Assembly (NCBI GenBank): GCA_012513725.1
Contig: JAAZBQ010000541.1
Span: 1 to 6,837 of the forward strand
DNA: 6,837 nt
Source: Chloroflexota bacterium
GTDB taxonomy: Bacteria > Chloroflexota > Anaerolineae > UBA1429
Reading direction: 5' to 3'
Of this stretch, positions 1-6,087 are shown piece by piece (position 1 is the first letter of the stretch; each line of letters begins with the position of its first letter). The notes beneath the pieces were generated by a model that was given only the letters and a program-made list of their open reading frames with translations, had not been told where the DNA came from and ran no database searches. The translations under genes and the position numbers were made by a program.

Positions 1-42
1 AGCGCGCGACGTCGTCAAACCGACGTCCCGTGGGCCCGCCGC

Positions 43-71
43 TTGCACCGGTCCCGATCCGCGGCTAGAGT
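43..71 (+). promoter_or_regulatory. Sigma70-type promoter for the MFS transporter/phosphatase unit
   Basis: A -35-like TTGCAC (43-48) and a -10-like TAGAGT (66-71) are separated by exactly 17 bases. The match is moderate (3/6 and 4/6). The predicted transcription start, 7-9 bases after the -10, falls at about 79-80, exactly on the ATG at 80. The transcript could therefore be leaderless, or have a 30-base leader if translation begins at the TTG at 110. Inferred from spacing and consensus only. Confidence 0.5.
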
Positions 72-79
72 ATCGCTCT

Positions 80-1426
80 ATGGATTCGCTCGCCACGCGG
101 AGGGGCGCCTTGAGGAGAGACACGCGCGTCACCTGGACCCTGGCCGCCTGCACGGCCCTGGCGCTGTTCGGGGACGCCACCATGTATGCCGTTTTGCCCT
201 CCCAGTACGCGACGCTGGGCCTCACCGCGGCCAGTGTGGGCTGGCTCCTGAGCATCAACCGCCTGGTGCGGCCGCCGCTCAACTTTGTCACCGGGTGGCT
301 CACGGACCGCGTCGGCCCCAACACGCCCTACATCGCCGGCATCGGCGTCGGGGTCCTGTCGACGGCGGGCTATGGGCTGGTGCGCGGTTTCTGGCCGCTC
401 CTCGCCCTCCGGGCGCTATGGGGAGTGGCCTGGGCGCTCCTGGCGGTGGCCGCCTATGCCATGATCCTCGACGTCAGCGTCGAGACCACCCGCGGGCGCC
501 TGACGGGGTTGTATGCCTCCTTTTCGTTCTTTGGCGGCGCGGTGGGGCCCTTGCTGGGTGGGTTCCTGGTGGATGCCTATGGGTTTCGTGTGGCGATGGT
601 GGTGTTGGGGGCCTGTACGGCAGTGGGCTGTGCGGGCGCGCTGACCCTGCCGAGCACGCGAGCGGCGTCGCCCGGCCCCCAGCCGGCGCCCTCCCGCGAT
701 GCGCCGACTCTTTCGGCCGGCGCGCGGGCCCGGGCCATCGTGCGCTCGGCCCGGTCGGCCGCGCGGGCAGCCGACCGGAGGCTGTGGCTCATCGCGGCGC
801 TGAACTTTGCCCACCGGTTCTTTTTTGCCGGGGTGTTCGCGGCGACCTTTGGCCGCTACCTGCTGGCCACCTTTGGCGAGGACATCGAGATCGGGACCCT
901 GGTCCTCGGCGTCGCGGGCCTCACCGGCACGTTGCTGTTCATTCGCAACCTGATCACCGTCGCCGTGGGCCCCGCGCTCGGCTACCTCAGCGATCGCCTG
1001 CGTGACCGGCCGGCGGTGCTGATCCTCGGCGAGGTGGTGGGGGTGCTGGGGCTGAGCGCGTTCGCCCTGGGGCACTCGTTGTGGACCATCGGGCTCGGCG
1101 TGCTTTTGGCTGCCGTGGCCTATGGTGTGGTGCCACCCCTGCTGGTCGCGTGGATGGGCGACCTCTCCTCCGCCCGCGGACGCGGCCCGCTGGTCGGCGC
1201 CTACCAGACGATGGGGGACCTGGGCTCCGGCCTGGCGCCGGTGCTGGCGTATCCACTGCTGGACTCTTGGGGGGTGCGGCCGGTGTACGGCGCCAGCGCG
1301 GCGTTCCTGGCGATAACGGTACCCCTCATCCTCATCTCCCGGCGCTGGGGCGCGGCTCGGGCCGAGAACGTGCCGGAGAGCGCGGAGACTCTGACCGGTG
1401 AGTGCATCGACTCGCCGAGCGCGTGA
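80..1426 (+). CDS. Major facilitator superfamily (MFS) transporter
   Basis: A 448-residue integral membrane protein with the two-times-six-helix layout of the MFS, probably a proton-coupled exporter or small-solute permease of the cytoplasmic membrane. The loop between helices 2 and 3 carries the MFS signature GWLTDRVGP (72-80), echoed in the second half by GYLSDRLRDR (301-310). Hydrophobic segments lie at about 18-38, 84-130, 142-192, 236-262, 272-300, 312-356 and 380-420. A polar, Ala/Arg/Pro-rich linker (193-235) separates the halves, as usual for this fold. Two starts are plausible. ATG 80 has no good ribosome site but lies where the promoter predicts +1, so it may be leaderless. TTG 110 has GGAGGGG (99-105) just upstream and would remove 10 residues. 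The histidine phosphatase follows 11 bases after the stop, so the two are probably co-transcribed. The substrate cannot be deduced; a drug-efflux role is possible but unproven. Confidence 0.9.
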   Translation: MDSLATRRGALRRDTRVTWTLAACTALALFGDATMYAVLPSQYATLGLTAASVGWLLSINRLVRPPLNFVTGWLTDRVGPNTPYIAGIGVGVLSTAGYGLVRGFWPLLALRALWGVAWALLAVAAYAMILDVSVETTRGRLTGLYASFSFFGGAVGPLLGGFLVDAYGFRVAMVVLGACTAVGCAGALTLPSTRAASPGPQPAPSRDAPTLSAGARARAIVRSARSAARAADRRLWLIAALNFAHRFFFAGVFAATFGRYLLATFGEDIEIGTLVLGVAGLTGTLLFIRNLITVAVGPALGYLSDRLRDRPAVLILGEVVGVLGLSAFALGHSLWTIGLGVLLAAVAYGVVPPLLVAWMGDLSSARGRGPLVGAYQTMGDLGSGLAPVLAYPLLDSWGVRPVYGASAAFLAITVPLILISRRWGAARAENVPESAETLTGECIDSPSA

Positions 1427-1437
1427 AAGGACGTGAC

Positions 1438-2070
1438 ATGGTAGACGTATTCCTGATGAGACATTCGCACGTGGACTATGGCCCCGGGGTGTCGATCACC
1501 GAGCACAACCCGCTCACCCCGCTGGGCCACCGGCTGGCGGTGCTCTTGGCCGAGCGCGCCATGGTGTGGGACCTCCAGCACCTCTTTGTGAGCACCATGA
1601 CCCGGGCCCGGCAGACGGCGGAGGCGATCCTACAGCGCATCCCTGATCTCCCCCATACCGAGATGGATGGCCTTCGGGAGACGAACGCCGTGGATTTGGT
1701 CGGCTGGTCCGGTGCGCCCTATGACGACGACATGCGCGTGTGGTCGCAAGAGCACTTTGACTATGCGAACCGCCGGATGTTCGACCGCGTCCGCCAGGCC
1801 TGGGAGGCCATTCAGGCGACGGTGGCCGAGCAGGGGCTCGAGCGCGTGGGGGTGGTGGCCCATGGCGGCAGCATCAACATGATCCTGCGGGTGTTCCAGG
1901 GGATGGAGAACTCGGATTCTTGGCCGTGCTTTTTCGAGATCGACTGGACGGCCATCTCGGTGGTGCGCTATTCGCCCGAGTGGCGGCGCCGGTACATCCT
2001 GAAGGTGAACGATGCCACCCACGCCGAGCCGCTTCGCGGCCTGCTGGATGATAGCCCGCGCCTGGAGTGA
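1438..2070 (+). CDS. Histidine phosphatase (phosphoglycerate mutase-like) family protein
   Basis: A 210-residue cytosolic protein of the branch-1 histidine phosphatase superfamily, which removes phosphate from small molecules through a phosphohistidine intermediate. The whole catalytic set is visible: R8-H9 in the N-terminal LMRHSH motif (nucleophilic His), R56 in the STMTRARQTAE motif (52-62), E81 in GLRET, and H142 in VVAHGGS. The usual RHG[EQ]T is here RHSH, so the residues after the nucleophile differ from the common form. Length matches the single-domain family (about 200). The start is ATG 1438, preceded by AAAGGA at 1426-1431 with 6-base spacing; an upstream in-frame GTG at 1402 would overlap the transporter gene and lacks the conserved N-terminal context. 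The gene sits 11 bases after the MFS stop, so the two probably form one operon. Substrate unknown; a sugar-phosphate or phosphorylated metabolite handled by the neighbours is possible. Confidence 0.9.
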   Translation: MVDVFLMRHSHVDYGPGVSITEHNPLTPLGHRLAVLLAERAMVWDLQHLFVSTMTRARQTAEAILQRIPDLPHTEMDGLRETNAVDLVGWSGAPYDDDMRVWSQEHFDYANRRMFDRVRQAWEAIQATVAEQGLERVGVVAHGGSINMILRVFQGMENSDSWPCFFEIDWTAISVVRYSPEWRRRYILKVNDATHAEPLRGLLDDSPRLE

Positions 2071-2097
2071 GGCCGGCGAGCAATGCGCCAAATGTCG

Positions 2098-2126
2098 TTG
2101 ATCGCGCCGTCCCGGCCGGGTATAAT
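2098..2126 (+). promoter_or_regulatory. Strong sigma70-type promoter for the oxidoreductase/aldolase/kinase operon
   Basis: TTGATC (2098-2103) and a perfect TATAAT (2121-2126) are separated by 17 bases, the best promoter match in the window. It starts 27 bases after the phosphatase stop, so the middle genes form their own transcription unit. The last 10 bases of the spacer (2111-2120) are the perfect palindrome CCCGGCCGGG, which could be an operator half-buried under polymerase, or chance in GC-rich DNA. The predicted start is about 2132-2134, giving a leader of about 127 bases before the ATG at 2260. Confidence 0.75.
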
Positions 2127-2131
2127 GGGCG

Positions 2132-2284
2132 ATGTACAGGAGGGTGCCCCCTCACACGCTCGGGTTCGTTGCCATAGGTGACGCCGCTCTCCCCTCAGCG
2201 CACCCATTCGATGGCGCTGCACGCCACGTGTGGCGCCGACCCACAGAGGAGCGCGAACGATGGGAGACATTATCCTGCCCGTGA
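2132..2284 (+). other. Possible leaderless 50-codon upstream ORF in the operon leader
   Basis: An ATG at 2132-2134 lies at the predicted transcription start and opens a 50-codon frame, beginning MYRRVPPHTL and ending at TGA 2282-2284, 22 bases inside the oxidoreductase gene and in a different frame. It has no ribosome site, so it could be used only as a leaderless start. The peptide is unlike anything I recognise, with several Arg and no run of a single amino acid as in attenuation leaders. Ribosomes reading it would pass through the stem-loop at 2213-2237 and the oxidoreductase ribosome site. A long frame is cheap at this GC content, so it may well be chance. Confidence 0.2.
2213..2237 (+). 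promoter_or_regulatory. Leader stem-loop just upstream of the oxidoreductase ribosome site
   Basis: As RNA, GGCGC (2213-2217) pairs with GCGCC (2233-2237), UG with UG by two G.U wobbles (2218-2219/2231-2232), and CACG (2220-2223) with CGUG (2227-2230). This gives an uninterrupted 11-bp stem with a 3-base CCA loop. It ends 7 bases before the AGAGGAG ribosome site at 2245-2251. No T-tract follows, so it is not an intrinsic terminator. It may shape ribosome access or mRNA stability. The wobble pairs favour an RNA rather than a DNA role. Matches no riboswitch I know. Confidence 0.45.
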
Positions 2285-3504
2285 TCATCCACGGGGTCAC
2301 CGGTCGCATGGGGCGCATCGCCCTGCGCGCGCTGCAGCGCATCGCCCAGGAGGGCTCGCTGCACCTGGACGCGGACGTCGTCCGCCCGGTGGGGATCGGC
2401 GTGAGCCGGAGCCAGGCGGCCCTCGAGGACCTCTCGCGAGAGGCGGGGCTCGAGCACTATAGCACCGACCTGCGCGCTGCCGTCGAGCAGGCCAGGCGCC
2501 TGAACCCCGAGCACCAGATGTACCATAACACCGTGGCGACGGGCATCCGCCGGCAGGTCCTCGCGGATGCGCTGCCCCTCCTCGATCCCCAGACGACCGC
2601 CGTGTTCATGGAAAAGCCCCTGGCGCCGCACTATGCCGATGGCCGGGCCATCGTCGCGGCGCTGGAGGAGGGCGGGTTCCGCCACGGGGTCGTCCACCAG
2701 TTCCTCACCACGCCGGGCGTCAGTATGGCGCTCGAGTTGATCCCCCGGATTCGCCCCCTCTCGGCCCAGATGCTGTTTGGGTACGAGGTGGGTCCCGGGC
2801 TGGACGGGAACCCCGAGTTCTCCGGCCAGCGCCCCGACTTTAACTGGACCCTCGCCGCCGCGGGCGGAGGGATCATCCTGGACATGAGCCACGAGGGCTA
2901 CCTCTCCGAGGCCCTGTTCGGCGAGACCGAGTCGCTCTCCGCCGTGGCCCGGCTGGTGGTCCCCCAGCGGATGAGCACCGATGGGCACACGGTGATCGAC
3001 TGCGACGTAGAGGACTATGCCGCGCTCCGCCGGCAGCACGTCGGCGGCGTGGTGAACACCTCGGTGTGGTCGTGGTATCGCCGGGTGAACTCGGAGTTTG
3101 GCCCCCTGGAGATCACCGTCGATGGCGAGCTGGGCAGCATGGTCTTTGGCCTGTACGGGCTCAAGGTGCAGTGGCGCGAGACGGCCCCGGCCAACCGCTG
3201 GGAGCGCTCCGTCTCGGGCGCCAAGGTCGAGTGGCGGGACCACTGGGAGTACGTGAGCCTGCTGGACCGCGATCCGTTTGCCATCGAGCTCGGGGACTAT
3301 GTCCTGGCCGTCTTGACGGGCAGCCCGTATCCCAAGGACGCCATCCACGCGCTGAACCTCCTGGGGCAGGTGGAGGCCTTTTACACGAGTGCCGCCCAGG
3401 ACGGGCGGGAGATCCCGGCGTCCGAGTTCCTGCGCTACCCGGCGGAGCCCCCGGCTGGCTGGCGCCCCGAGCGTTTGCAGGGCGTATTGAGAGGTGTGCG
3501 ATGA
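2260..3504 (+). CDS. Gfo/Idh/MocA-type NAD(P)-dependent oxidoreductase
   Basis: A 414-residue cytosolic protein, probably an NAD(P)-dependent dehydrogenase or reductase of a sugar, sugar acid or related polyol. The N-terminal Rossmann strand and loop are VIIHGVTGRMG (8-18), with a GxxGRMG pattern also typical of dihydrodipicolinate reductase. The Gfo/Idh/MocA hallmark EKPLA is at 118-122, after the YHNTVATGIRRQVL segment. The C-terminal alpha/beta domain contains GGGIILDMSHEGY (202-214), equivalent to the family GGGxxxDxxxH segment with probable catalytic D208 and H211. Length is somewhat above the usual 330-380. ATG 2260 is the start because AGAGGAG (2245-2251) lies 8 bases upstream; an in-frame GTG at 2230 falls inside the leader stem and has no ribosome site. 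The stop overlaps the next start as ATGA, so the downstream protein is translationally coupled. Substrate not deducible. Confidence 0.85.
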   Translation: MGDIILPVIIHGVTGRMGRIALRALQRIAQEGSLHLDADVVRPVGIGVSRSQAALEDLSREAGLEHYSTDLRAAVEQARRLNPEHQMYHNTVATGIRRQVLADALPLLDPQTTAVFMEKPLAPHYADGRAIVAALEEGGFRHGVVHQFLTTPGVSMALELIPRIRPLSAQMLFGYEVGPGLDGNPEFSGQRPDFNWTLAAAGGGIILDMSHEGYLSEALFGETESLSAVARLVVPQRMSTDGHTVIDCDVEDYAALRRQHVGGVVNTSVWSWYRRVNSEFGPLEITVDGELGSMVFGLYGLKVQWRETAPANRWERSVSGAKVEWRDHWEYVSLLDRDPFAIELGDYVLAVLTGSPYPKDAIHALNLLGQVEAFYTSAAQDGREIPASEFLRYPAEPPAGWRPERLQGVLRGVR

Positions 3505-4721
3505 CGGAACGAGTGAAAGAGTGGCGGCGTTTCCGGAACGAGGCCGATATCTCCATTGCCGACATCCAGGAGCGGGTGACCGACAAGGAGATCCTGGCCA
3601 CCACGGCGATGTACGGCCCCTGGCAGCCCGATGGCACCTTTGACTGGGCCTCCTACGACAACCTGGTGCGCGAGGTAGTGCGCAGCGGGAGCGTCCCCGC
3701 CACGAACGTCGATACCACCTGGGCCATCTACAACGACTGGGGCCTGACCAAGGAGATCATCTGGCGCACGGCAGAGGTCGCCGGCGAGGAGTCATCTTAC
3801 CTGGCCGAAGATCGGCCCCTGGTCGTGGCCGGGGTGAACACGAATCCCCTGGATATCCCGGCGGATGAGGTGGCGCCGCGCCTGCGCGGGATGCTCGCCG
3901 AGATCGACCGGGGCCTTCGTGAGCGGCGCCTGACCGACCGCATCCGCTACATGCCCATGCCCGATCGGCGCCTGTACGACGCGCCGAGCGACACGAAGCT
4001 CCGCGTCTACCGCGAGATCGGCCAGGCCATCGGCGAGTTCACCGACCTGGGCATGGTGTTCTTTGAGCTCGACATCGGTATCCCGGGGTTTGGGTCCAAC
4101 CTGAACCTCGAGGAGATCGAGGGAATCCTGTCGGGGACGCCCCAGATCCAGGAGTACAAGAGCGCGCTGATCAGCGAAAAGAGCCCCTACCGCTGCCAGT
4201 ACGATTTCGCCGACGACATCCTGCGCATCAACGTCGTGGAGGCGGTGGCGCCCGAGCGGGTGCAGTTTTCCACCGGGAACGACTGGTTCATCGCCCTGGC
4301 GCGGTACGGCAAGTACATCGACCGCTTTGGCTACCTCCTGGGCGCTTCGCAGATGAGCCCACAGATATTCCGCCGCTGGCGCGAGCACGTCGAGCGGGGG
4401 GAGATCTGCGCGCTGGCTATCGAGCAGGACCTCCAGGCGGCGGCCAAGGACTTTTGGACCCCCGGGAACGTGGGCATCTATCGGCACTACCTCGCCGTGT
4501 TCCTGGCGATGACGGGGCTCATCGAGCACCCGCTGCCCCACCCGCGTTGCGACGAGCGCTTTCGGGTGCTGCCGGCGGACTATTTCGTGCCGCTGCGCCA
4601 CGCCATCCGCCTGGGGCTCGTCGAGCGGGAGGACGCGCCCGGCATCGTGCGGCGGCTGGTGCCCGGCGCCGAAGAGATGACCATGGCCGAGATCGAGCGG
4701 CGGATCCAGTACATGGGCTAG
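3501..4721 (+). CDS. DapA (dihydrodipicolinate synthase)-superfamily aldolase/lyase-like protein
   Basis: A 406-residue protein whose first 300 residues follow the TIM-barrel pattern of class I Schiff-base aldolases of the DapA/N-acetylneuraminate lyase superfamily. The opening matches the family's DG..D...L..LV....G pattern (44-63, DGTFDWASYDNLVREVVRSG). DTT (71-73) aligns with the GTTGE loop. VVAGVNTN is at 108-115, IPGFG at 194-198, and EYKSA (218-222) places K220 as the Schiff-base lysine, 25 residues after P195 exactly as in E. coli DapA (P136/K161). FSTGND (256-261) and the LLGASQMSP segment (279-287) mirror the family FSGDD and Gx.G.IS. The position of DapA Tyr133 appears to be Ile192, and about 100 extra C-terminal residues exceed the usual 295. 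The ribosome site GAGAGGT is at about 3489-3495, and ATG 3501 overlaps the upstream stop (ATGA). It probably cleaves or condenses a 2-keto acid-type compound made or used by the upstream oxidoreductase; the substrate is unknown. Confidence 0.75.
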   Translation: MTERVKEWRRFRNEADISIADIQERVTDKEILATTAMYGPWQPDGTFDWASYDNLVREVVRSGSVPATNVDTTWAIYNDWGLTKEIIWRTAEVAGEESSYLAEDRPLVVAGVNTNPLDIPADEVAPRLRGMLAEIDRGLRERRLTDRIRYMPMPDRRLYDAPSDTKLRVYREIGQAIGEFTDLGMVFFELDIGIPGFGSNLNLEEIEGILSGTPQIQEYKSALISEKSPYRCQYDFADDILRINVVEAVAPERVQFSTGNDWFIALARYGKYIDRFGYLLGASQMSPQIFRRWREHVERGEICALAIEQDLQAAAKDFWTPGNVGIYRHYLAVFLAMTGLIEHPLPHPRCDERFRVLPADYFVPLRHAIRLGLVEREDAPGIVRRLVPGAEEMTMAEIERRIQYMG

Positions 4722-4798
4722 CGTGCTTTCGCCAACGCGCGGCAACGGTGGGCTCATCGGCAATCCCCAGCGAGGGCGTGCATCAAGAGGCAGGACAC

Positions 4799-5395
4799 AT
4801 GGCGAGCGGATCCATCATCTTTCTCAACGGCACATCGAGTTCCGGCAAGACGACCATCGCCCGAGCGCTCCAGGAGCGGCTGCCCGACCCGTACATGCAC
4901 GTCTCGGTGGACGGATTCCTGTGCCTGTATCCGGAGCGGTACTGGAATCCCACGTGCCGGGAGGACGCCATGGTCCTGGCGGGCCTCGTCCCCCTCGCGG
5001 TGTCGGGCTTTCATCGGGCGGTGGCCGCGTTGGCTGAGGCGGGCAACCGCGTCATCGTCGACCACGTGCTTCAGGAAGAGGGCTGGCTCGAGGAGTGCGT
5101 GGAGCGGTGGGCCGGGCTAGACGTTCTGTTCGTCGGGGTCCGCTGCCCGGTGGAGGTGGCCGAACGGCGCGAGGCGGAACGGGGCGACCGCGAGGCGGGC
5201 ACGGCGCGATACCAGCACGATCGGGTGCACGCCCACGGCGTGTACGATGTCGAGGTGGATACCTCGGCGCTCACGGTGGATGAGTGCGTGGCGCGGATCG
5301 TGCGCGCCAGGGAGGCGCCCGGCGCTCCGCGGGCGTTCGAACGGCTGCGCGGTGCCGGGCAGGCGGGCGCTTCCGGTGGGGTAGCGCCGCGCTGA
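4799..5395 (+). CDS. Chloramphenicol phosphotransferase-like kinase
   Basis: A 198-residue P-loop kinase resembling the chloramphenicol 3-O-phosphotransferase of Streptomyces venezuelae, which inactivates the drug with ATP. A Walker A loop GTSSSGKT lies at 11-18. SVDGF (36-40) places D38 at the catalytic-base Asp position of that enzyme. RVIVDHV (84-90) matches its IIIDDV strand. DVLFVGVRCPVEVAERRE (108-125) and RGDREAG (128-134, likely lid arginines) follow it closely, as does YDVEVDTS (149-156). The last 25 residues are a low-complexity Ala/Gly/Arg tail beyond the usual 178. AAGAGG (4785-4790) lies 8 bases before ATG 4799. It follows the aldolase gene after 77 bases with no obvious promoter or terminator, so it probably belongs to the same operon. 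It may phosphorylate an antibiotic, or a hydroxyl metabolite of the cluster; many homologues in non-producers have no known substrate. Confidence 0.85.
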   Translation: MASGSIIFLNGTSSSGKTTIARALQERLPDPYMHVSVDGFLCLYPERYWNPTCREDAMVLAGLVPLAVSGFHRAVAALAEAGNRVIVDHVLQEEGWLEECVERWAGLDVLFVGVRCPVEVAERREAERGDREAGTARYQHDRVHAHGVYDVEVDTSALTVDECVARIVRAREAPGAPRAFERLRGAGQAGASGGVAPR

Positions 5396-5444
5396 GGTCG
5401 AGGCGGGACCACGACCGGCGGCGCATGGGACCGCGGGGACGTCC
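5396..5444. other. Convergent gap between the kinase gene and mntP
   Basis: Only 49 bases separate the two converging stop codons. I see a repeated GGGACC and a GGACGTCC palindrome next to the mntP stop, but no stem followed by a T-tract on either strand, so no intrinsic terminator can be called. Transcripts from both sides probably overlap or end by Rho. Confidence 0.4.
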
Positions 5445-6017
5445 TTACGCCCCGATGCCGGGTCCCAGGTGGTCCACCAATATCTTGGCGCCGATGCCGA
5501 TGAGGATCACCCCGCCGAGCACCGGCACCCGGTCGCGGAGGAGATTTCCCGCCTGGCAGCCGATCAGCACGCCGACAAAGGACAGGGCGAACGCCACCAC
5601 GCCGATGGTGAGGACGGGCACCACGATGCTCGTTCCCAGAACGGCCAACGTCAGACCCACGGCCAGCGCGTCGATCGACGTCGCGACGCCGAGCCCAACG
5701 AGCACGCGCCAGTTGCTCGTATCCATCAGGGCGCACTCCCCGTCGCCCCAGAATGCCTCGTAGATCATCCGCCCGCCGATGAACAGGAGCAGGCCAAAGG
5801 CGATCCAGTGGTCGACGGCGCAGATCAGGTCGCTGAGGGCTGTGCCCCCCAACCAGCCGAGCACGGGCATGGCCGCCTGAAAGCCACCCATCACCAGTCC
5901 GACCCGGAGGGCCTGCGGAAGGCGCGAGCCGTTCACCATCGTGCCGGAGCAGATCGATACCGAAAACGAGTCCATGGCCAGGCCCAGCGCCAGGAGCAGG
6001 GTAGTAGCGACGTTCAC
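5445..6017 (-). CDS. mntP: Manganese exporter MntP
   Basis: A 190-residue inner-membrane protein that pumps Mn2+ out of the cell and protects against manganese excess. Six hydrophobic helices form two inverted-type halves. Helix 1 carries LGLAMDSFSVSI (11-22, D16), and helix 4 has the matching ATSIDALAVGL (112-122, D116); these repeated acidic residues are the hallmark of the family. DHWIAFGLLLFIGGRMIYE (69-87) and LGGVILIGIGAKIL (167-180) are nearly the same as in E. coli MntP. The family length is about 188. The start is the GTG at 6015-6017, chosen because the family begins just before helix 1 and GGGGAT (6023-6028) is suitably placed; frames further upstream add a charged, non-family extension. 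It has its own promoter and leader stem, and converges on the kinase gene. I see no yybP-ykoY riboswitch, the usual manganese sensor for such genes. Confidence 0.95.
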   Translation of the reverse strand: MNVATTLLLALGLAMDSFSVSICSGTMVNGSRLPQALRVGLVMGGFQAAMPVLGWLGGTALSDLICAVDHWIAFGLLLFIGGRMIYEAFWGDGECALMDTSNWRVLVGLGVATSIDALAVGLTLAVLGTSIVVPVLTIGVVAFALSFVGVLIGCQAGNLLRDRVPVLGGVILIGIGAKILVDHLGPGIGA

Positions 6018-6038
6018 AGGCGATCCCCGTTCATTGGA

Positions 6039-6072
6039 GCGCCGGCCCCCGGGGCATACCCGGGGCCGGCGC
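6039..6072 (-). promoter_or_regulatory. GC-rich stem-loop in the mntP leader
   Basis: Eleven bases (6039-6049) pair with 6062-6072, and after a single bulged base (6050) another three pairs close (6051-6053 with 6059-6061), around a 5-base loop. This gives 14 pairs, almost all G-C. In the mntP message the stem would start about 9 bases after the predicted 5' end and finish 10 bases before the ribosome site. No T-tract follows on either strand, so it is not a typical terminator. It could stabilise the message, limit ribosome entry or be a DNA-level operator. Function is inference. Confidence 0.5.
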
Positions 6073-6087
6073 CGAAGCAACCTCGAG

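Noticed and set aside
7..27. Two GACGTC palindromes 14 bases apart upstream of the MFS promoter
   Set aside because: The 14-base spacing is not a whole number of helical turns and the motif is common in GC-rich DNA. Without the upstream sequence it cannot be called an operator.
2152..3348. 398-codon open frame on the minus strand opposite the oxidoreductase gene
   Set aside because: It is the antisense shadow of a GC-rich gene: it is rich in His, Arg, Gly and Pro, has no family motif or ribosome site, and the opposite strand carries clear conserved motifs.
3066..3500. N-terminal extension of the DapA-like frame upstream of ATG 3501
   Set aside because: The first 145 codons of the longer frame lie inside the oxidoreductase gene in another frame and read as Gly/Pro/Arg-rich noise. 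ATG 3501 has a good ribosome site and begins just before the conserved barrel.
3792..4763. 323-codon minus-strand frame opposite the DapA-like gene
   Set aside because: Same reason: low-information composition, no recognisable domain, complete overlap with a coding region that has family motifs.
4722..4798. Possible terminator or promoter between the aldolase-like and kinase genes
   Set aside because: Only a weak 5-bp pairing with no T-tract and no -35/-10 pair at proper spacing was found, so I treat it as an ordinary operon gap.
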